Assembly: GCF_012910715.1 (NCBI RefSeq)
Contig: NZ_JABBHF010000003.1
Span: forward strand, 124,001-188,000
Direction: 5' to 3'
Source: Flavivirga algicola
Lineage (GTDB): Bacteria; Bacteroidota; Bacteroidia; Flavobacteriales; Flavobacteriaceae
Length of the DNA: 64,000 nucleotides
Shown: positions 8,546-17,420 of the stretch, piece after piece
Layout: every line of letters starts with the position of its first letter
Numbering within the stretch: the first letter of the stretch is position 1
Program-made: the position numbers and the translations under genes
The notes under the pieces: model-generated
Seen by the model: only the letters and a program-made list of their open reading frames with translations
What the model was told of the DNA's origin: nothing
Databases searched by the model: none

Positions 8546-9574
8546 TTTTTTGAAATTCACATGATAATCAAAAGCGTTTAAACCTTTAAAAGATATCATG
8601 TTTTTTAATTTATCTAATGTAAAATCTTCTTGTTTGCAACTTGGAACCAATTCTAAGTCCGTTAGCCTTTTTGCCAGGTATTCTTGTTCATATTGCCCAG
8701 GAGTAGGTATAAAAAAGGCTTTTTTACTAAGTTTTGTTAAATCCATAATGGTTGTATAACCAGATCTGGATAAAATTAACTTGCTTTGGTTAATGGTTTT
8801 TTCTAGTAAATTTGAAGTCATAAAATTATAAATCGTCATATTTCCTATAATCTGAATAGTTTGTTCCTTATCCATAATGCCTTTAACAAAAACAATTTTT
8901 CCAGCATAATTCTTTAACTCTGAAAGAAGTTTTTTTTCAAGTAAAGTACGTTGTGGTTCTGGGCCAGAAAGCAATACCATTAAGTCGTTTACAATATTTA
9001 AATGCTTCTTTTCAAACCGACTCAAGGGACCTATGTATTTAGTAAGTATTTCAAAATCATCAGTATGTCCAAGTTTTCCACTTAAACTCATGCTCCCCTC
9101 GGTATCAGGAACCCAGCATTCATTAAATTTTTTGATGATTTTTTGATGCATTTTTGTGCTAAACCATGTTGTACTCCCTGTTAAAACATTTAATTGATGT
9201 GTTATGAAAACCGATGGTACTTTCTTACTATAAACACCCAATCGGTTATCGGAAATAATGCCTATAATATTATGAGTTTCTACAATTACCTTGGTTATTT
9301 TCTTTTCAGCTTTAATAGCTTTAAGAAGTTTAGGAGAATCCTTAATCATCTTTAATTTAAAATGCTTTCCTTTTTTAGCATAAGTAATATTATAAGATGG
9401 TAATTCTATAGAAGAAAGGCTAGGGAATTCTTTTTGCAAAAGTGTTAAAGCAACACCATCACTGGCAATAATAGGTTGGAAACCATGTTTTATTAACGCA
9501 TAAATAATAGGAATACTTCTTGTGGCATGTCCTAGCCCCCAGTTTAAAGGCGCAACTAAAATTCTTTTTTTCAT
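8519..9574 (-). CDS. MurG-like glycosyltransferase family protein
   Basis: 351 residues with the two-lobed GT-B arrangement. The N-terminal APLNWGLGHATRSIPII (residues 8-24) has the glycine-rich loop of MurG/UDP-glycosyltransferase-like proteins. The C-terminal donor-lobe signature is SRSGYTTIMDLTKLSKKAFFIPTPGQYEQEYLA (read in parts near residues 270-300), with the acidic/glutamine residues that bind a nucleotide sugar. It is not MurG itself, as neighbouring cell-wall genes and the length pattern are absent. The acceptor is unknown; a lipid or surface glycan is plausible. It stands alone on this strand. Confidence 0.82.
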   Translation of the reverse strand: MKKRILVAPLNWGLGHATRSIPIIYALIKHGFQPIIASDGVALTLLQKEFPSLSSIELPSYNITYAKKGKHFKLKMIKDSPKLLKAIKAEKKITKVIVETHNIIGIISDNRLGVYSKKVPSVFITHQLNVLTGSTTWFSTKMHQKIIKKFNECWVPDTEGSMSLSGKLGHTDDFEILTKYIGPLSRFEKKHLNIVNDLMVLLSGPEPQRTLLEKKLLSELKNYAGKIVFVKGIMDKEQTIQIIGNMTIYNFMTSNLLEKTINQSKLILSRSGYTTIMDLTKLSKKAFFIPTPGQYEQEYLAKRLTDLELVPSCKQEDFTLDKLKNMISFKGLNAFDYHVNFKKLFNLFECE

Positions 9575-9760
9575 AGATAGTTTAAGACGCGTTTTTTATA
9601 AAAACTAAGCTTTCTGTTTATATCTTGCACCTAATTTGAATAAAAATCAAATTAAAAAGGGTATAGTAGAAAGCTTTCGCGCAAGTTTTCAGTAAAATCA
9701 AAGATAAGCATAATAACACTCTCGTATATTTCCTTAATTTTACCAAAATTTTAAATAATA

Positions 9761-10438
9761 GTGGGAAGTAAAAATAAACTCAGAAGATTTAAAGAAAACG
9801 AAACTTTTTCAAACGTATTTCAACCAACTAGGAATGAGTTGGTTAAAAGTGAGTATGAGTTAAAAGGCAATTGGCGAAAGTCTGTATTCAAAAACGAAAA
9901 CCCATTGGTATTGGAGCTAGGTTGTGGAAAAGGGGAATATGCTGTAGCGTTGGCGAAAAAATACCCAGATAGAAATTTTATAGGAATAGATATTAAAGGA
10001 GCACGTTTTTGGAGAGGAGCAAAAACAGCTATAGAAGAAGGTATACCAAATGTTGTTTTTTTAAGAACCCAAATCGAATTAATAGATCATGCTTTTGCAG
10101 AAAATGAAGTGGATGAAATTTGGATAACTTTCCCAGATCCTCAAATAAAGTATAAGCGCACGAAACATAGAATGACTAATGAAGCGTTTTTAAAACGCTA
10201 TAAAAAAATATTGAAACTTGAAGGTGTTGTTAATCTAAAAACCGATAGTGAATTCATGCATGGGTATACGCTTGGTTTATTGCATGGAGCGGGGCATGAG
10301 GTGCTTTATGCCAATCATAATGTTTATAAGCAAGAAGGCAGTCCCGAAGAGGTAACAAGCATTCAAACATTTTACGAATCGCAATATTTAGAACAAAACA
10401 AACCAATTACGTATATTCGATTTAAAATTAAGCATTAG
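9761..10438 (+). CDS. trmB: tRNA (guanosine(46)-N7)-methyltransferase
   Basis: 225 residues, normal for TrmB, which methylates G46 in the tRNA variable loop using SAM. The SAM-binding motif LELGCGKGEYAVALA is near residue 50, followed by FIGIDIKGARFWRGAK and the family-specific WITFPDPQIKYKRTKHRM near 125. The start is GTG at 9761, which gives the usual flavobacterial N-terminus GSKNKLRRF. Its stop overlaps the LysE-type gene by 1 bp, so the two are co-transcribed. Confidence 0.95.
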   Translation: MGSKNKLRRFKENETFSNVFQPTRNELVKSEYELKGNWRKSVFKNENPLVLELGCGKGEYAVALAKKYPDRNFIGIDIKGARFWRGAKTAIEEGIPNVVFLRTQIELIDHAFAENEVDEIWITFPDPQIKYKRTKHRMTNEAFLKRYKKILKLEGVVNLKTDSEFMHGYTLGLLHGAGHEVLYANHNVYKQEGSPEEVTSIQTFYESQYLEQNKPITYIRFKIKH

Positions 10439-11067
10439 TGAATATTACTTTTATCTTTATTTTAGGATTATTTATAGCTTTAATAGGGGTTATTCCCCCA
10501 GGTTTGCTAAATATGACAGCTGCTAAAATAAGTTTAAAGGAAGGACACACGAGAGGTGTTATGTTTTCTATTGGGGTCTGTGTTATTGTGCTACTTCAAA
10601 CTTATGTAGCCTCAGTTTTTGCAAGATATTTAAGTAAACATTTAGAAGTTGTCGACATTTTACAGCGCGTAGCGTTTGTTATTTTTGTATTAATAACGGT
10701 CTATTTTTTACTTATAGCAAAATCAAAACACAAACAACAAATTAAACCTCAAATTCGTAGTAAGCATAGTCGTTTTTTTCAAGGAGTATTCCTCTCGGCA
10801 ATCAATGTATTCCCTATTCCTTACCAAGCATATATGACCATTACTTTGGCATCTTTTGGATGGATGTCGTTCGACCAAATTAGCATTATATCATATATGG
10901 CGGGTGCTGCTATGGGGACTTTCGTTATGTTATATATGTATATTTTCTTTTTTGATAAAATAAAAGGAAAGTCGTTTACATCTCAAAAAAATATGAATTA
11001 TGTTATAGGAGGTATTACAGCTGTTATTTCTGTGATTACACTAATTAATATAATTAAGGAGATATAG
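10438..11067 (+). CDS. LysE/RhtB-family amino acid exporter
   Basis: 209 residues with about six hydrophobic segments. The N-terminal FIALIGVIPPGLLNMTAAKISLKEG carries the PPG-type motif of the LysE family, and INVFPIPYQAYMT in the second half is the related repeat. Members export amino acids or similar small molecules across the inner membrane by proton exchange. GTG at 10438 is used as start, overlapping the trmB stop. The MGMT-like gene begins 3 bp after this stop, making a three-gene unit. Confidence 0.85.
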   Translation: MNITFIFILGLFIALIGVIPPGLLNMTAAKISLKEGHTRGVMFSIGVCVIVLLQTYVASVFARYLSKHLEVVDILQRVAFVIFVLITVYFLLIAKSKHKQQIKPQIRSKHSRFFQGVFLSAINVFPIPYQAYMTITLASFGWMSFDQISIISYMAGAAMGTFVMLYMYIFFFDKIKGKSFTSQKNMNYVIGGITAVISVITLINIIKEI

Positions 11068-11070
11068 ATT

Positions 11071-11400
11071 ATGAAACCAGAGACTTTAAATTTCTTCGAT
11101 AAAGTTTATAAGGTTGCTAAATTGATTCCTTATGGGAGGGTGACCAGTTATGGAGCTATTGCCAACTATTTAGGAGCAGTTAGAAGTGCTCGTATGGTTG
11201 GTTATGCTATGAATGGTTCAGGAGGAAAAGACGTGCCAGCACATCGTGTAGTTAATAGAAAAGGCCTATTAACAGGTAAACATCACTTTGATGGAACAAA
11301 CCTGATGCAACAATTACTGGAAAGCGAAGGCATTGAGGTAATTGACAATCAAATTCAGAATTTGGAAAAGGTGTTTTGGGATCCCTCAAAAGAGTTATAA
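11071..11400 (+). CDS. Alkyltransferase-like protein (MGMT fold, catalytic Cys replaced by Ala)
   Basis: 109 residues, corresponding only to the C-terminal DNA-binding half of O6-alkylguanine-DNA alkyltransferase. The winged-helix elements YGRVTSYGAIA and the recognition-helix region SARMVGYAMNG are present. The acceptor motif PCHRV reads PAHRVV near residue 51, so it cannot accept alkyl groups. Known alkyltransferase-like proteins bind O6-alkylguanine and flag it for nucleotide excision repair; that role is inferred here. It is the third gene of the trmB unit, 3 bp after the exporter. Confidence 0.88.
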   Translation: MKPETLNFFDKVYKVAKLIPYGRVTSYGAIANYLGAVRSARMVGYAMNGSGGKDVPAHRVVNRKGLLTGKHHFDGTNLMQQLLESEGIEVIDNQIQNLEKVFWDPSKEL

Positions 11401-11476
11401 CTATTTCCTATAAATAAACTGAATGTTTGTATAAATCATTTCAATTAAATGCCTTTAAATTCTAAACAATTCACTG

Positions 11477-11484
11477 TATATTTG
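11477..11484 (+). promoter_or_regulatory. Putative -7 element upstream of mrp
   Basis: TATATTTG matches TAnnTTTG exactly. A TTTA at 11454-11457, 19 bp upstream, is one base off the -33 TTTG. It would leave a leader of about 115 nt before the mrp ATG. Confidence 0.45.
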
Positions 11485-11605
11485 CATTTTAGAACGATTC
11501 TTAATTAGTAAAGCTTTTAGTTCGAAAGTTAAGGCGAATCAAACTAAATTGATTGAATTTGTCCCAATTTTATATTGGGATTTCATAATGTAGAACTTTT
11601 AGTTA

Positions 11606-12742
11606 ATGAAGCTCAATAAACAAGATATATTAAAAGCGCTTGAATCTATAACCGTACCAGGTGAAGGACAAAACATGGTTGAAAGCGGTGCTGTAAAAAA
11701 CGTTATCACCTTTGGAGATGAGGTTATTGTAGATATTACTATTAAAAACCCTAGCTTACAAGCAAAAAAACGTACAGAGGTAGATATTTTAAAAACGATA
11801 CATGAACAGGTTTATGAAAAAGCTAAAATAACCGTAAATGTAAAAGTTGATGCTCCAGCGAAGCCAAAAGCAAATGTTATTAAAGGAAAACCTATTCCAG
11901 GTATTCAGAATATTGTAGCAGTAGCCTCAGGCAAAGGAGGTGTAGGTAAATCTACTGTGACAGCCAACTTAGCAGTAACTTTAGCGAAGATGGGCTTTAA
12001 GGTAGGTGTTTTAGATGCCGATATTTATGGGCCTTCTATTCCTATTATGTTTGATGTAGAAGCTGAAAAGCCTTTAGCAGTGAATATTGGTGGAAAGTCT
12101 AAAATGAAACCTATAGAAAATTATGGGGTAAAGATATTATCTATTGGATTTTTTACACAGCCTAATCAAGCAGTGGTTTGGAGAGGTCCTATGGCGGCAA
12201 AAGCATTAAACCAAATGATTTTTGATGCACATTGGGGGGAACTTGACTTTTTGCTTTTGGATTTGCCTCCAGGAACGGGCGATATTCATTTAAGTATTAT
12301 GCAGTCCCTTCCAATTACAGGAGCTGTTGTTGTGAGTACGCCACAAAACGTAGCATTAGCAGATGCTAAGAAGGGAGTGGCAATGTTCCAACAAGAAAGC
12401 ATAAATGTACCTGTATTAGGAATTATAGAGAATATGGCTTATTTTACACCTGAAGAATTACCAGATAATAAGTATTATATCTTTGGAAAAGAAGGTGCTA
12501 AAAATTTGTCAGAAGATTTAAAAGTACCATTTTTAGGAGAACTGCCTTTGGTACAAAGTATTAGAGAAGCAGGAGATGTTGGGCGTCCAGCAGCTTTACA
12601 AACAGCTACAGCGTTAGAACAAGCTTTTGAAAAACTAACTCAAAATGTAGTAGAAGAAGTAGTTAGACGAAACGATGATCTGCCTCCTACAGAAGCAATT
12701 AAAATAACAACAATGGCTGGGTGTTCAGCGGTTAAAAAGTAG
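11606..12742 (+). CDS. mrp: Mrp/NBP35-family Fe-S cluster carrier ATPase
   Basis: 378 residues. The N-terminal 95 residues are a MIP18/DUF59 domain. The P-loop ATPase follows with the deviant Walker A GKGGVGKSTVTAN near residue 112, GVLDADIYGPSIP and LLLDLPPGTGD. These proteins bind and deliver Fe-S clusters. The usual CxxC cluster ligand near residue 280 is not evident: the IENMAYFTPEELPD region lacks Cys, and the only late Cys is in AGCSAVKK at the C-terminus. The NifU-like gene starts 11 bp downstream and a ferredoxin follows, supporting an Fe-S role. Confidence 0.93.
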   Translation: MKLNKQDILKALESITVPGEGQNMVESGAVKNVITFGDEVIVDITIKNPSLQAKKRTEVDILKTIHEQVYEKAKITVNVKVDAPAKPKANVIKGKPIPGIQNIVAVASGKGGVGKSTVTANLAVTLAKMGFKVGVLDADIYGPSIPIMFDVEAEKPLAVNIGGKSKMKPIENYGVKILSIGFFTQPNQAVVWRGPMAAKALNQMIFDAHWGELDFLLLDLPPGTGDIHLSIMQSLPITGAVVVSTPQNVALADAKKGVAMFQQESINVPVLGIIENMAYFTPEELPDNKYYIFGKEGAKNLSEDLKVPFLGELPLVQSIREAGDVGRPAALQTATALEQAFEKLTQNVVEEVVRRNDDLPPTEAIKITTMAGCSAVKK

Positions 12743-12753
12743 TATAGTAACAG

Positions 12754-12996
12754 ATGACTTCAGAAGAACTTAAAGTAAATGTTGAGAAAGCCTTGGATGA
12801 GATTCGTCCTTTTTTACAAAGTGATGGTGGTGATATTTCTTTGCTATCAATAGAAAATGATACTTTAGTTAAAGTACAGCTACAAGGGGCTTGTGTAGGT
12901 TGCAGTGTTAACCAAATGACCTTAAAATCTGGCGTCGAAATGACCATTAAAAAGTATGCACCTCAAATAGAACAGGTTATTAATATTGAAATTTAA
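12754..12996 (+). CDS. NifU C-terminal domain (Nfu-type) Fe-S scaffold protein
   Basis: 80 residues, a single Nfu domain. The cluster-binding CxxC is in LQGACVGCSVNQMTLK near residue 45, preceded by the family pattern DEIRPFLQSDGGDISLL. Two monomers normally share one 4Fe-4S cluster that is passed to target proteins. It lies 11 bp after mrp, so cluster scaffold and carrier ATPase are probably made together. Confidence 0.93.
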   Translation: MTSEELKVNVEKALDEIRPFLQSDGGDISLLSIENDTLVKVQLQGACVGCSVNQMTLKSGVEMTIKKYAPQIEQVINIEI

Positions 12997-13060
12997 TCTC
13001 TTTTTTTTAATTCCTACTAAAATAATAGGAAAAACTTACCCTTAAATAATTCAGAAAGTT

Positions 13061-13068
13061 TAAATTTG
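13061..13068 (+). promoter_or_regulatory. Putative -7 element of the ferredoxin gene
   Basis: TAAATTTG matches TAnnTTTG and lies 51 bp before the ferredoxin ATG. A clear -33 TTTG is not seen. It would allow the ferredoxin to be transcribed independently of mrp. Confidence 0.4.
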
Positions 13069-13119
13069 CGGCACGAATTGTGAAATGCTTTTTATTCGAG
13101 AAAGTATAAAAATTTAACA

Positions 13120-13449
13120 ATGGAAGACATTAATATAAAAATAACAGATAGAGATGGTGTAACTCATGATATAGTCGCACCAACAGATATGGCAATGAAT
13201 CTTATGGAAGTTGTAAGGACTTACGAACTGGCTCCAGAAGGGACTATTGGTGTTTGTGGAGGTATGGCTATGTGTGCGTCCTGTCAATGTTATGTTAAGA
13301 GTGATACTGAGTTACCGCCAATGTCTGATGACGAAGAAGCCATGCTTTCTGAAGCGTTTGATGTTCAAGATAATTCACGTTTAGGTTGTCAAATCCAAAT
13401 GACTCCAGATATGGAGGGATTAGAGGTGGAATTGGCTCCTGAGAGTTAA
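13120..13449 (+). CDS. 2Fe-2S ferredoxin, adrenodoxin type
   Basis: 109 residues. The cluster ligands are in GVCGGMAMCASCQCYV (C-x5-C-x2-C, near residues 45-55), with a distal Cys in RLGCQIQMT near residue 92. This is the vertebrate/bacterial-type ferredoxin used in electron transfer and in Fe-S cluster assembly. The protein is strongly acidic (SDDEEAMLSEAFD), as is usual for electron carriers. It follows Mrp and the NifU-like scaffold but has its own likely promoter. Confidence 0.93.
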   Translation: MEDINIKITDRDGVTHDIVAPTDMAMNLMEVVRTYELAPEGTIGVCGGMAMCASCQCYVKSDTELPPMSDDEEAMLSEAFDVQDNSRLGCQIQMTPDMEGLEVELAPES

Positions 13450-13455
13450 TACTGA

Positions 13456-14250
13456 TTACCACCAAACCAGAAACACTTTTTTTAATTCTCCATTTTTAAA
13501 TTTTATCCAGAACAATGGAGAAAATTGTTGCTCGAAATAATCTTTAGCGATTAGTATAAACTCATTAAAGCTTAACCATTTTACGCGAGTGTATGGAATT
13601 ACCAACCAATCCTTCTTTTTGGGGATATAAAACTTACAATTGGTAAATTTTCTCAGTTCATTTTTAGTAATATAAAACCCAACAACGCAGGCGTTATTTA
13701 ATGTTTTAAGATGTATATCTTGGTTGGCATAAGGGAGGAATAATTGGGCTTTAAAATAGACCTGTTGGGAAATATCAGCTGTTTTTATACTAAGACTTTT
13801 TAGGTAATGCTTACATTCATTGGAATGCAAGAGTGGTAATTGTTTATCTTTTAGTTTGGATATTTTGTCTTTTAAAGAATCCTTTCTGTTAGGACCAATA
13901 AAATACTCGATTTCCGTCTCTCCCACTAAAGGATCGTAGAGATAGAATTTATAAATAATCTCTAGATGTATGGGTTTATTATTTTTAAGTAGTAAACAGT
14001 CTAATTCTCCTAAAGTTACTTTGTGATGTTGAATTTGCACATTTTCAGCTAAAATAGAAATGTTCTTATGTTGGTTTAATTGAAAAGAAACAAGGCGTTC
14101 AACATATTTGCCCAAACGTAGTTTTTCATCAATGTTAATATTAATTTTGTTAAATATGGAATTAACTTCAAACTGTTCCAATTTAAGAATGGCATCATTG
14201 TGCCATAAACATGGCGTTTTTAAAAAGCCTTTATATCTCTTTTGAAGCAT
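13456..14250 (-). CDS. DUF1853 family protein
   Basis: 264 residues. It resembles DUF1853: an N-terminal RYKGFLKTPCLW, then a central block RLGKYVERLVSFQL, LGELDCLL and HLEIIYKFYLYDP. The D-x-L...E-I-x-K spacing recalls a PD-(D/E)xK nuclease-like fold, as has been proposed for this family, but no activity is established. It is the last of three minus-strand genes with small gaps (24 bp and 2 bp), and it converges with the ferredoxin gene 6 bp away. Confidence 0.75.
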   Translation of the reverse strand: MLQKRYKGFLKTPCLWHNDAILKLEQFEVNSIFNKININIDEKLRLGKYVERLVSFQLNQHKNISILAENVQIQHHKVTLGELDCLLLKNNKPIHLEIIYKFYLYDPLVGETEIEYFIGPNRKDSLKDKISKLKDKQLPLLHSNECKHYLKSLSIKTADISQQVYFKAQLFLPYANQDIHLKTLNNACVVGFYITKNELRKFTNCKFYIPKKKDWLVIPYTRVKWLSFNEFILIAKDYFEQQFSPLFWIKFKNGELKKVFLVWW

Positions 14251-14274
14251 ATATTGTATTAGCTTTTTTAATAC

Positions 14275-14898
14275 TTATTTCCAAACACCAAATTCATTAC
14301 TTAAAAGATTAGTTATTTCAGAATAAAAAATCAATTCGTCTATTTCTGGATATAGTTTTAGATATTCGATATGATTTGAAAAGGAGAATTCATTGTTTTT
14401 GTAATCAGAAATTTGAACTTTGATAACATAACCATCGACAATATTATGTTTTTTTCGACCTTCTAATTCATAGTTTATTTTTTTATCCCCTTTATTGTTT
14501 ATCTTTCTTTGAATAGTTATAACTTTTCCTTTATCAACCATTTTCCAATTAATACTATTCATATCTGGCAAATCAAGAATGTGATTAAGTTTAAGGTTTA
14601 GGTAAATTAGTTCTATATCAGTTTTCGGTTTTAGATGTCTTTTTTTAGAATTGAATCCTTTTTCATTGTTAGTCATGAACCAATGTTCATAGAATTCGGC
14701 TTTCCATTCATTTGCATTATCCATATAAATTCTAAGAACGGATGTATAATTCGAAACTCCAAATCTTTTGTATAATCGAACTTCTTTTTGAAATGTAAGA
14801 GAGTCTGATAATTCCAAGTTTTTATTTATTTTCGACACATTTTGGCAAATTGCTATAAATGGAGCCAGATAGAAGATAGTAAATAAAAAGATCCTCAT
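14275..14898 (-). CDS. Hypothetical secreted protein
   Basis: 207 residues. An N-terminal signal peptide (MRIFLFTIFYLAPFIAICQ) is followed by a soluble, charged region with no domain I recognise. The sequence contains LRIYMDNANEWKAEFYEHWF and NHILDLPDMNSINWKMVDKGKV in parts, with alternating beta-strand character. It starts 2 bp after the metallophosphoesterase stop, so the two are co-expressed. Confidence 0.7.
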   Translation of the reverse strand: MRIFLFTIFYLAPFIAICQNVSKINKNLELSDSLTFQKEVRLYKRFGVSNYTSVLRIYMDNANEWKAEFYEHWFMTNNEKGFNSKKRHLKPKTDIELIYLNLKLNHILDLPDMNSINWKMVDKGKVITIQRKINNKGDKKINYELEGRKKHNIVDGYVIKVQISDYKNNEFSFSNHIEYLKLYPEIDELIFYSEITNLLSNEFGVWK

Positions 14899-14900
14899 TC

Positions 14901-15800
14901 TTATTCAGTTTTATAATCAATCAATTTTCTAGGACCTTCAAGTACCGTTCTAACAATTTGAAGTGTGCCATCGTCTTTGGTGGCGATATGCCATTTGATT
15001 AATGAGATTTCACCCTTTTCAATTTCAATACCCGTAATGCTTCTTGGGTGTACGCAACTCCCATCATTAAAAAAAGCGATATCTCCTGGTTCTGGAAAAC
15101 GAGGCCTGTGTGTATGCCCGACAATAGTTAATAAATTATTGTTTTCGCTAATCCATTTTTTAGTTCTACGCTCTACTTTTATAAGTTCTTTGTAATTCTT
15201 AGCAGGACTTGTTGGGTCTGCAATCCCCATAACATTTAAGGGTTTCCAAAGAATTCTAACTAAAAACCTACTCCACTTCCAAAATAAAAAATTCCACCAA
15301 TCGGCCTGGTGGCCATGGGTTAAAAAAAGTTCTTGTCCTGTTTCGGAATGTTTTAAAATAATGGCTTCATTGTATACAATATTACCAAAAAGCTCTACGT
15401 CTTCACCAATTTTTGGGTCAAAATAAGAAGACAAATGCTTTTTTACATAATTTGGATTTCTATAAACCATATCATGGTTGCCCCAAATCATGTGTAGTTT
15501 ACCTTCCTTATGAAATTGTTTCATAAGCATAAATACATTCTTATGCGCATTAAGAATTGATGTAAACGAAATGTTTTCCCAAAGCTCATCGCCATCACCA
15601 AGTTCACAATACTGAAAGCCTTCTTTGGAATAGTGCTTTAAGGCATGGAAGTAAATATTTCTATTATTAGCGAAGTCGTCTGCAAAACTATTGTCTCCAC
15701 GGTGGCAATCACTAAATAAAATAAATTTACTAGAGTCATTAAATGAAATAACTTTAGCATTTTTATAAGCGTGGTCTAAGCGTTTTTTAGATGAAAACAT
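14901..15800 (-). CDS. Metallophosphoesterase (calcineurin-like)
   Basis: 299 residues. All metal-ligand motifs are visible: FSDCHRGDN near residue 29 (D-x-H variant), ELGDGDELWE near 65, WGNHDM near 106, THGHQAD near 160 and GHTHRP near 226. Related enzymes hydrolyse phosphomonoesters or pyrophosphates such as UDP-2,3-diacylglucosamine (LpxH), but the GDGDE variation and the length suggest a separate Bacteroidota subgroup. The substrate is not assignable. It is the first gene of a three-gene minus-strand unit with a secreted protein and DUF1853. Confidence 0.87.
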   Translation of the reverse strand: MFSSKKRLDHAYKNAKVISFNDSSKFILFSDCHRGDNSFADDFANNRNIYFHALKHYSKEGFQYCELGDGDELWENISFTSILNAHKNVFMLMKQFHKEGKLHMIWGNHDMVYRNPNYVKKHLSSYFDPKIGEDVELFGNIVYNEAIILKHSETGQELFLTHGHQADWWNFLFWKWSRFLVRILWKPLNVMGIADPTSPAKNYKELIKVERRTKKWISENNNLLTIVGHTHRPRFPEPGDIAFFNDGSCVHPRSITGIEIEKGEISLIKWHIATKDDGTLQIVRTVLEGPRKLIDYKTE

Positions 15801-15833
15801 TTGCCTTTGTACTTTGGGCTAATATAGACATTA

Positions 15834-16580
15834 TTAATTTGTATTGTATCCAATTTTTTCAAGGGCTTTTGGTAGCATGCGACTTACAAAATGGGAATAG
15901 GCAATTGTAGATGGATGTAAACCATCATTAGCTACTAATTCTGGTTTTTGAAAACCCTCTCTAGTAATATCTGTTATATAAACATATGTAATGCTGTACT
16001 GTTTACAATAGTTTTCAATGTAGGTATTGTACTTATCTAAATCTTCAGAAATATTTGTGTTTCCATTGCCAAAAGGTGTAAAAGCATAATCAGGGATAGA
16101 AACTACTATGAGCTTTTCCTTATTTAATTTAGTGAGTTTTATAGCAGTATTTACTAATTGAGGAAATTCTTCTTCGAATAAACTAAATGGTTTACGTTGA
16201 AATTGATTGTTAACACCTATAAGTAAGGTTACTAAGTCATAGTCTTCGATTAAATTTTCTTTTTCAATGGCGTCTTTTAAAAAAGTGGTAGTCCAGCCAG
16301 TTTGTGCTATAACCTTTAAGGTTACATTATTCTTGCCTATTTTTTTAATAATACTGTCTTTAAGTTGTTCGGGGAATTTACAAGTATCACAAACGCTTTC
16401 TCCAATAGTGTAACTATCTCCAAGTGAAATTATTTTTATAATAGTATCCTCATGAGAGTCATCTTTGGGTATTTCAGAATCTATTTCTTCATCGCTTAGT
16501 TTATCAACGTCTGATGAAGAGCAACTAAACCAAACTATAGTAAATATACCAAGACATAGTAAAGAGGTTTTCAATGTCAT
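15834..16580 (-). CDS. SGNH/GDSL-family hydrolase lipoprotein
   Basis: 248 residues. A hydrophobic leader (LLCLGIFTIVWFSC) ends at a lipobox Cys near residue 20 and is followed by an acidic linker. Block I is ISLGDSYTIGES, with the nucleophilic Ser near residue 56. Block III is LLIGVNNQF, and block V is DGLHPS, with the Asp-His pair near residue 222. Such enzymes cut esters or acyl groups from surface polymers or lipids. It would face the periplasm or cell surface. A terminator hairpin separates it from the upstream SDR gene. Confidence 0.87.
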   Translation of the reverse strand: MTLKTSLLCLGIFTIVWFSCSSSDVDKLSDEEIDSEIPKDDSHEDTIIKIISLGDSYTIGESVCDTCKFPEQLKDSIIKKIGKNNVTLKVIAQTGWTTTFLKDAIEKENLIEDYDLVTLLIGVNNQFQRKPFSLFEEEFPQLVNTAIKLTKLNKEKLIVVSIPDYAFTPFGNGNTNISEDLDKYNTYIENYCKQYSITYVYITDITREGFQKPELVANDGLHPSTIAYSHFVSRMLPKALEKIGYNTN

Positions 16581-16623
16581 TTTTCTTTTAAAGATACAAC
16601 TTTAAAAAATGTGGTTAAATAAG

Positions 16624-16649
16624 AAAAGCCTCTGTTTGTAGAGGCTTTT
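16624..16649 (-). terminator. Terminator of the SDR operon
   Basis: AAAAGCCTC, an 8-nt loop and GAGGCTTTT make a perfect 9-bp stem, with the A-run on the left serving as the U-tract for minus-strand transcription. It lies 40 bp after the SDR stop. Confidence 0.75.
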
Positions 16650-16688
16650 CATAAGTTTATGTTTGTCAAGTGTCCTACTTAGTTAAAT

Positions 16689-17408
16689 TTATGGGTTTGT
16701 AGACCATAAAGCTGCACTTTTCATCATAGCTCTTCTTGGAAGTTTTAAACCTGATAGAATTAATTCTGCAAAATCCTCTGGCTGAAGTACTGTTTCATGA
16801 GATCCTTCTTTTGCAATCCCTAGATCAATTGTCATATCTGATTCTATGGTGCTAGGTGTTAAAGTGATGACTCTTATGTTGTTTTTACGGACTTCCTTCA
16901 TTAAAGATTCAGACATACCTATTACGGCAAATTTTGATGCCGAATAAGCAGATATATTTGCATTTCCATTTAAACCAGCTGTAGAAGCTACATTAAAAAT
17001 ATCACCTTCATTTTTGTCTAATAAATAAGGTAATACTTCTTTAGTAACATAATACATACCCATGACGTTGGTTTGAATCATTTCGCTCCATTGTTCTACA
17101 GGCATATCGTTAAAAGACCCAACAGCAGCAATACCAGCATTATTTACTAAAATATCTACACCTCCTAAAGTATTAATAATGTTTTTAATATTACTTTTTA
17201 CCTCCTTGTAATTTCCAACATCAAATACAGCATAGGTGACGTTTACGCCAAATGTTTTTAATTCTTCAGTGGTTTTCTTTAAAACCGTTTCATTTCTGCC
17301 TGTTATGGCAACATCAATGCCTTCTTTAGCAAATGCTATCGCTGTTGCTTTTCCTAAGCCTCTACTACCACCGGTTATAATGGCTTTTTTATGTTTTAAA
17401 TTGCTCAT
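16689..17408 (-). CDS. SDR family oxidoreductase (3-ketoacyl-reductase-like)
   Basis: 239 residues, a classical short-chain dehydrogenase. The cofactor loop TGGSRGLGKATA is near residue 13, NNAGIAA near 90, the catalytic Ser in NVASTAG near 141, and YSASKFA (YxxxK) near 156. The Arg after the first loop and TGRNE suggest NADP use. It is last in the row Crp-like regulator, GlcG, propeller-Dabb, SDR (12-bp gap to the propeller gene), so it may act on the same small molecule. Fatty acid synthesis is less likely given this context. Confidence 0.88.
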   Translation of the reverse strand: MSNLKHKKAIITGGSRGLGKATAIAFAKEGIDVAITGRNETVLKKTTEELKTFGVNVTYAVFDVGNYKEVKSNIKNIINTLGGVDILVNNAGIAAVGSFNDMPVEQWSEMIQTNVMGMYYVTKEVLPYLLDKNEGDIFNVASTAGLNGNANISAYSASKFAVIGMSESLMKEVRKNNIRVITLTPSTIESDMTIDLGIAKEGSHETVLQPEDFAELILSGLKLPRRAMMKSAALWSTNP

Positions 17409-17420
17409 ATGCTTTTTTAA

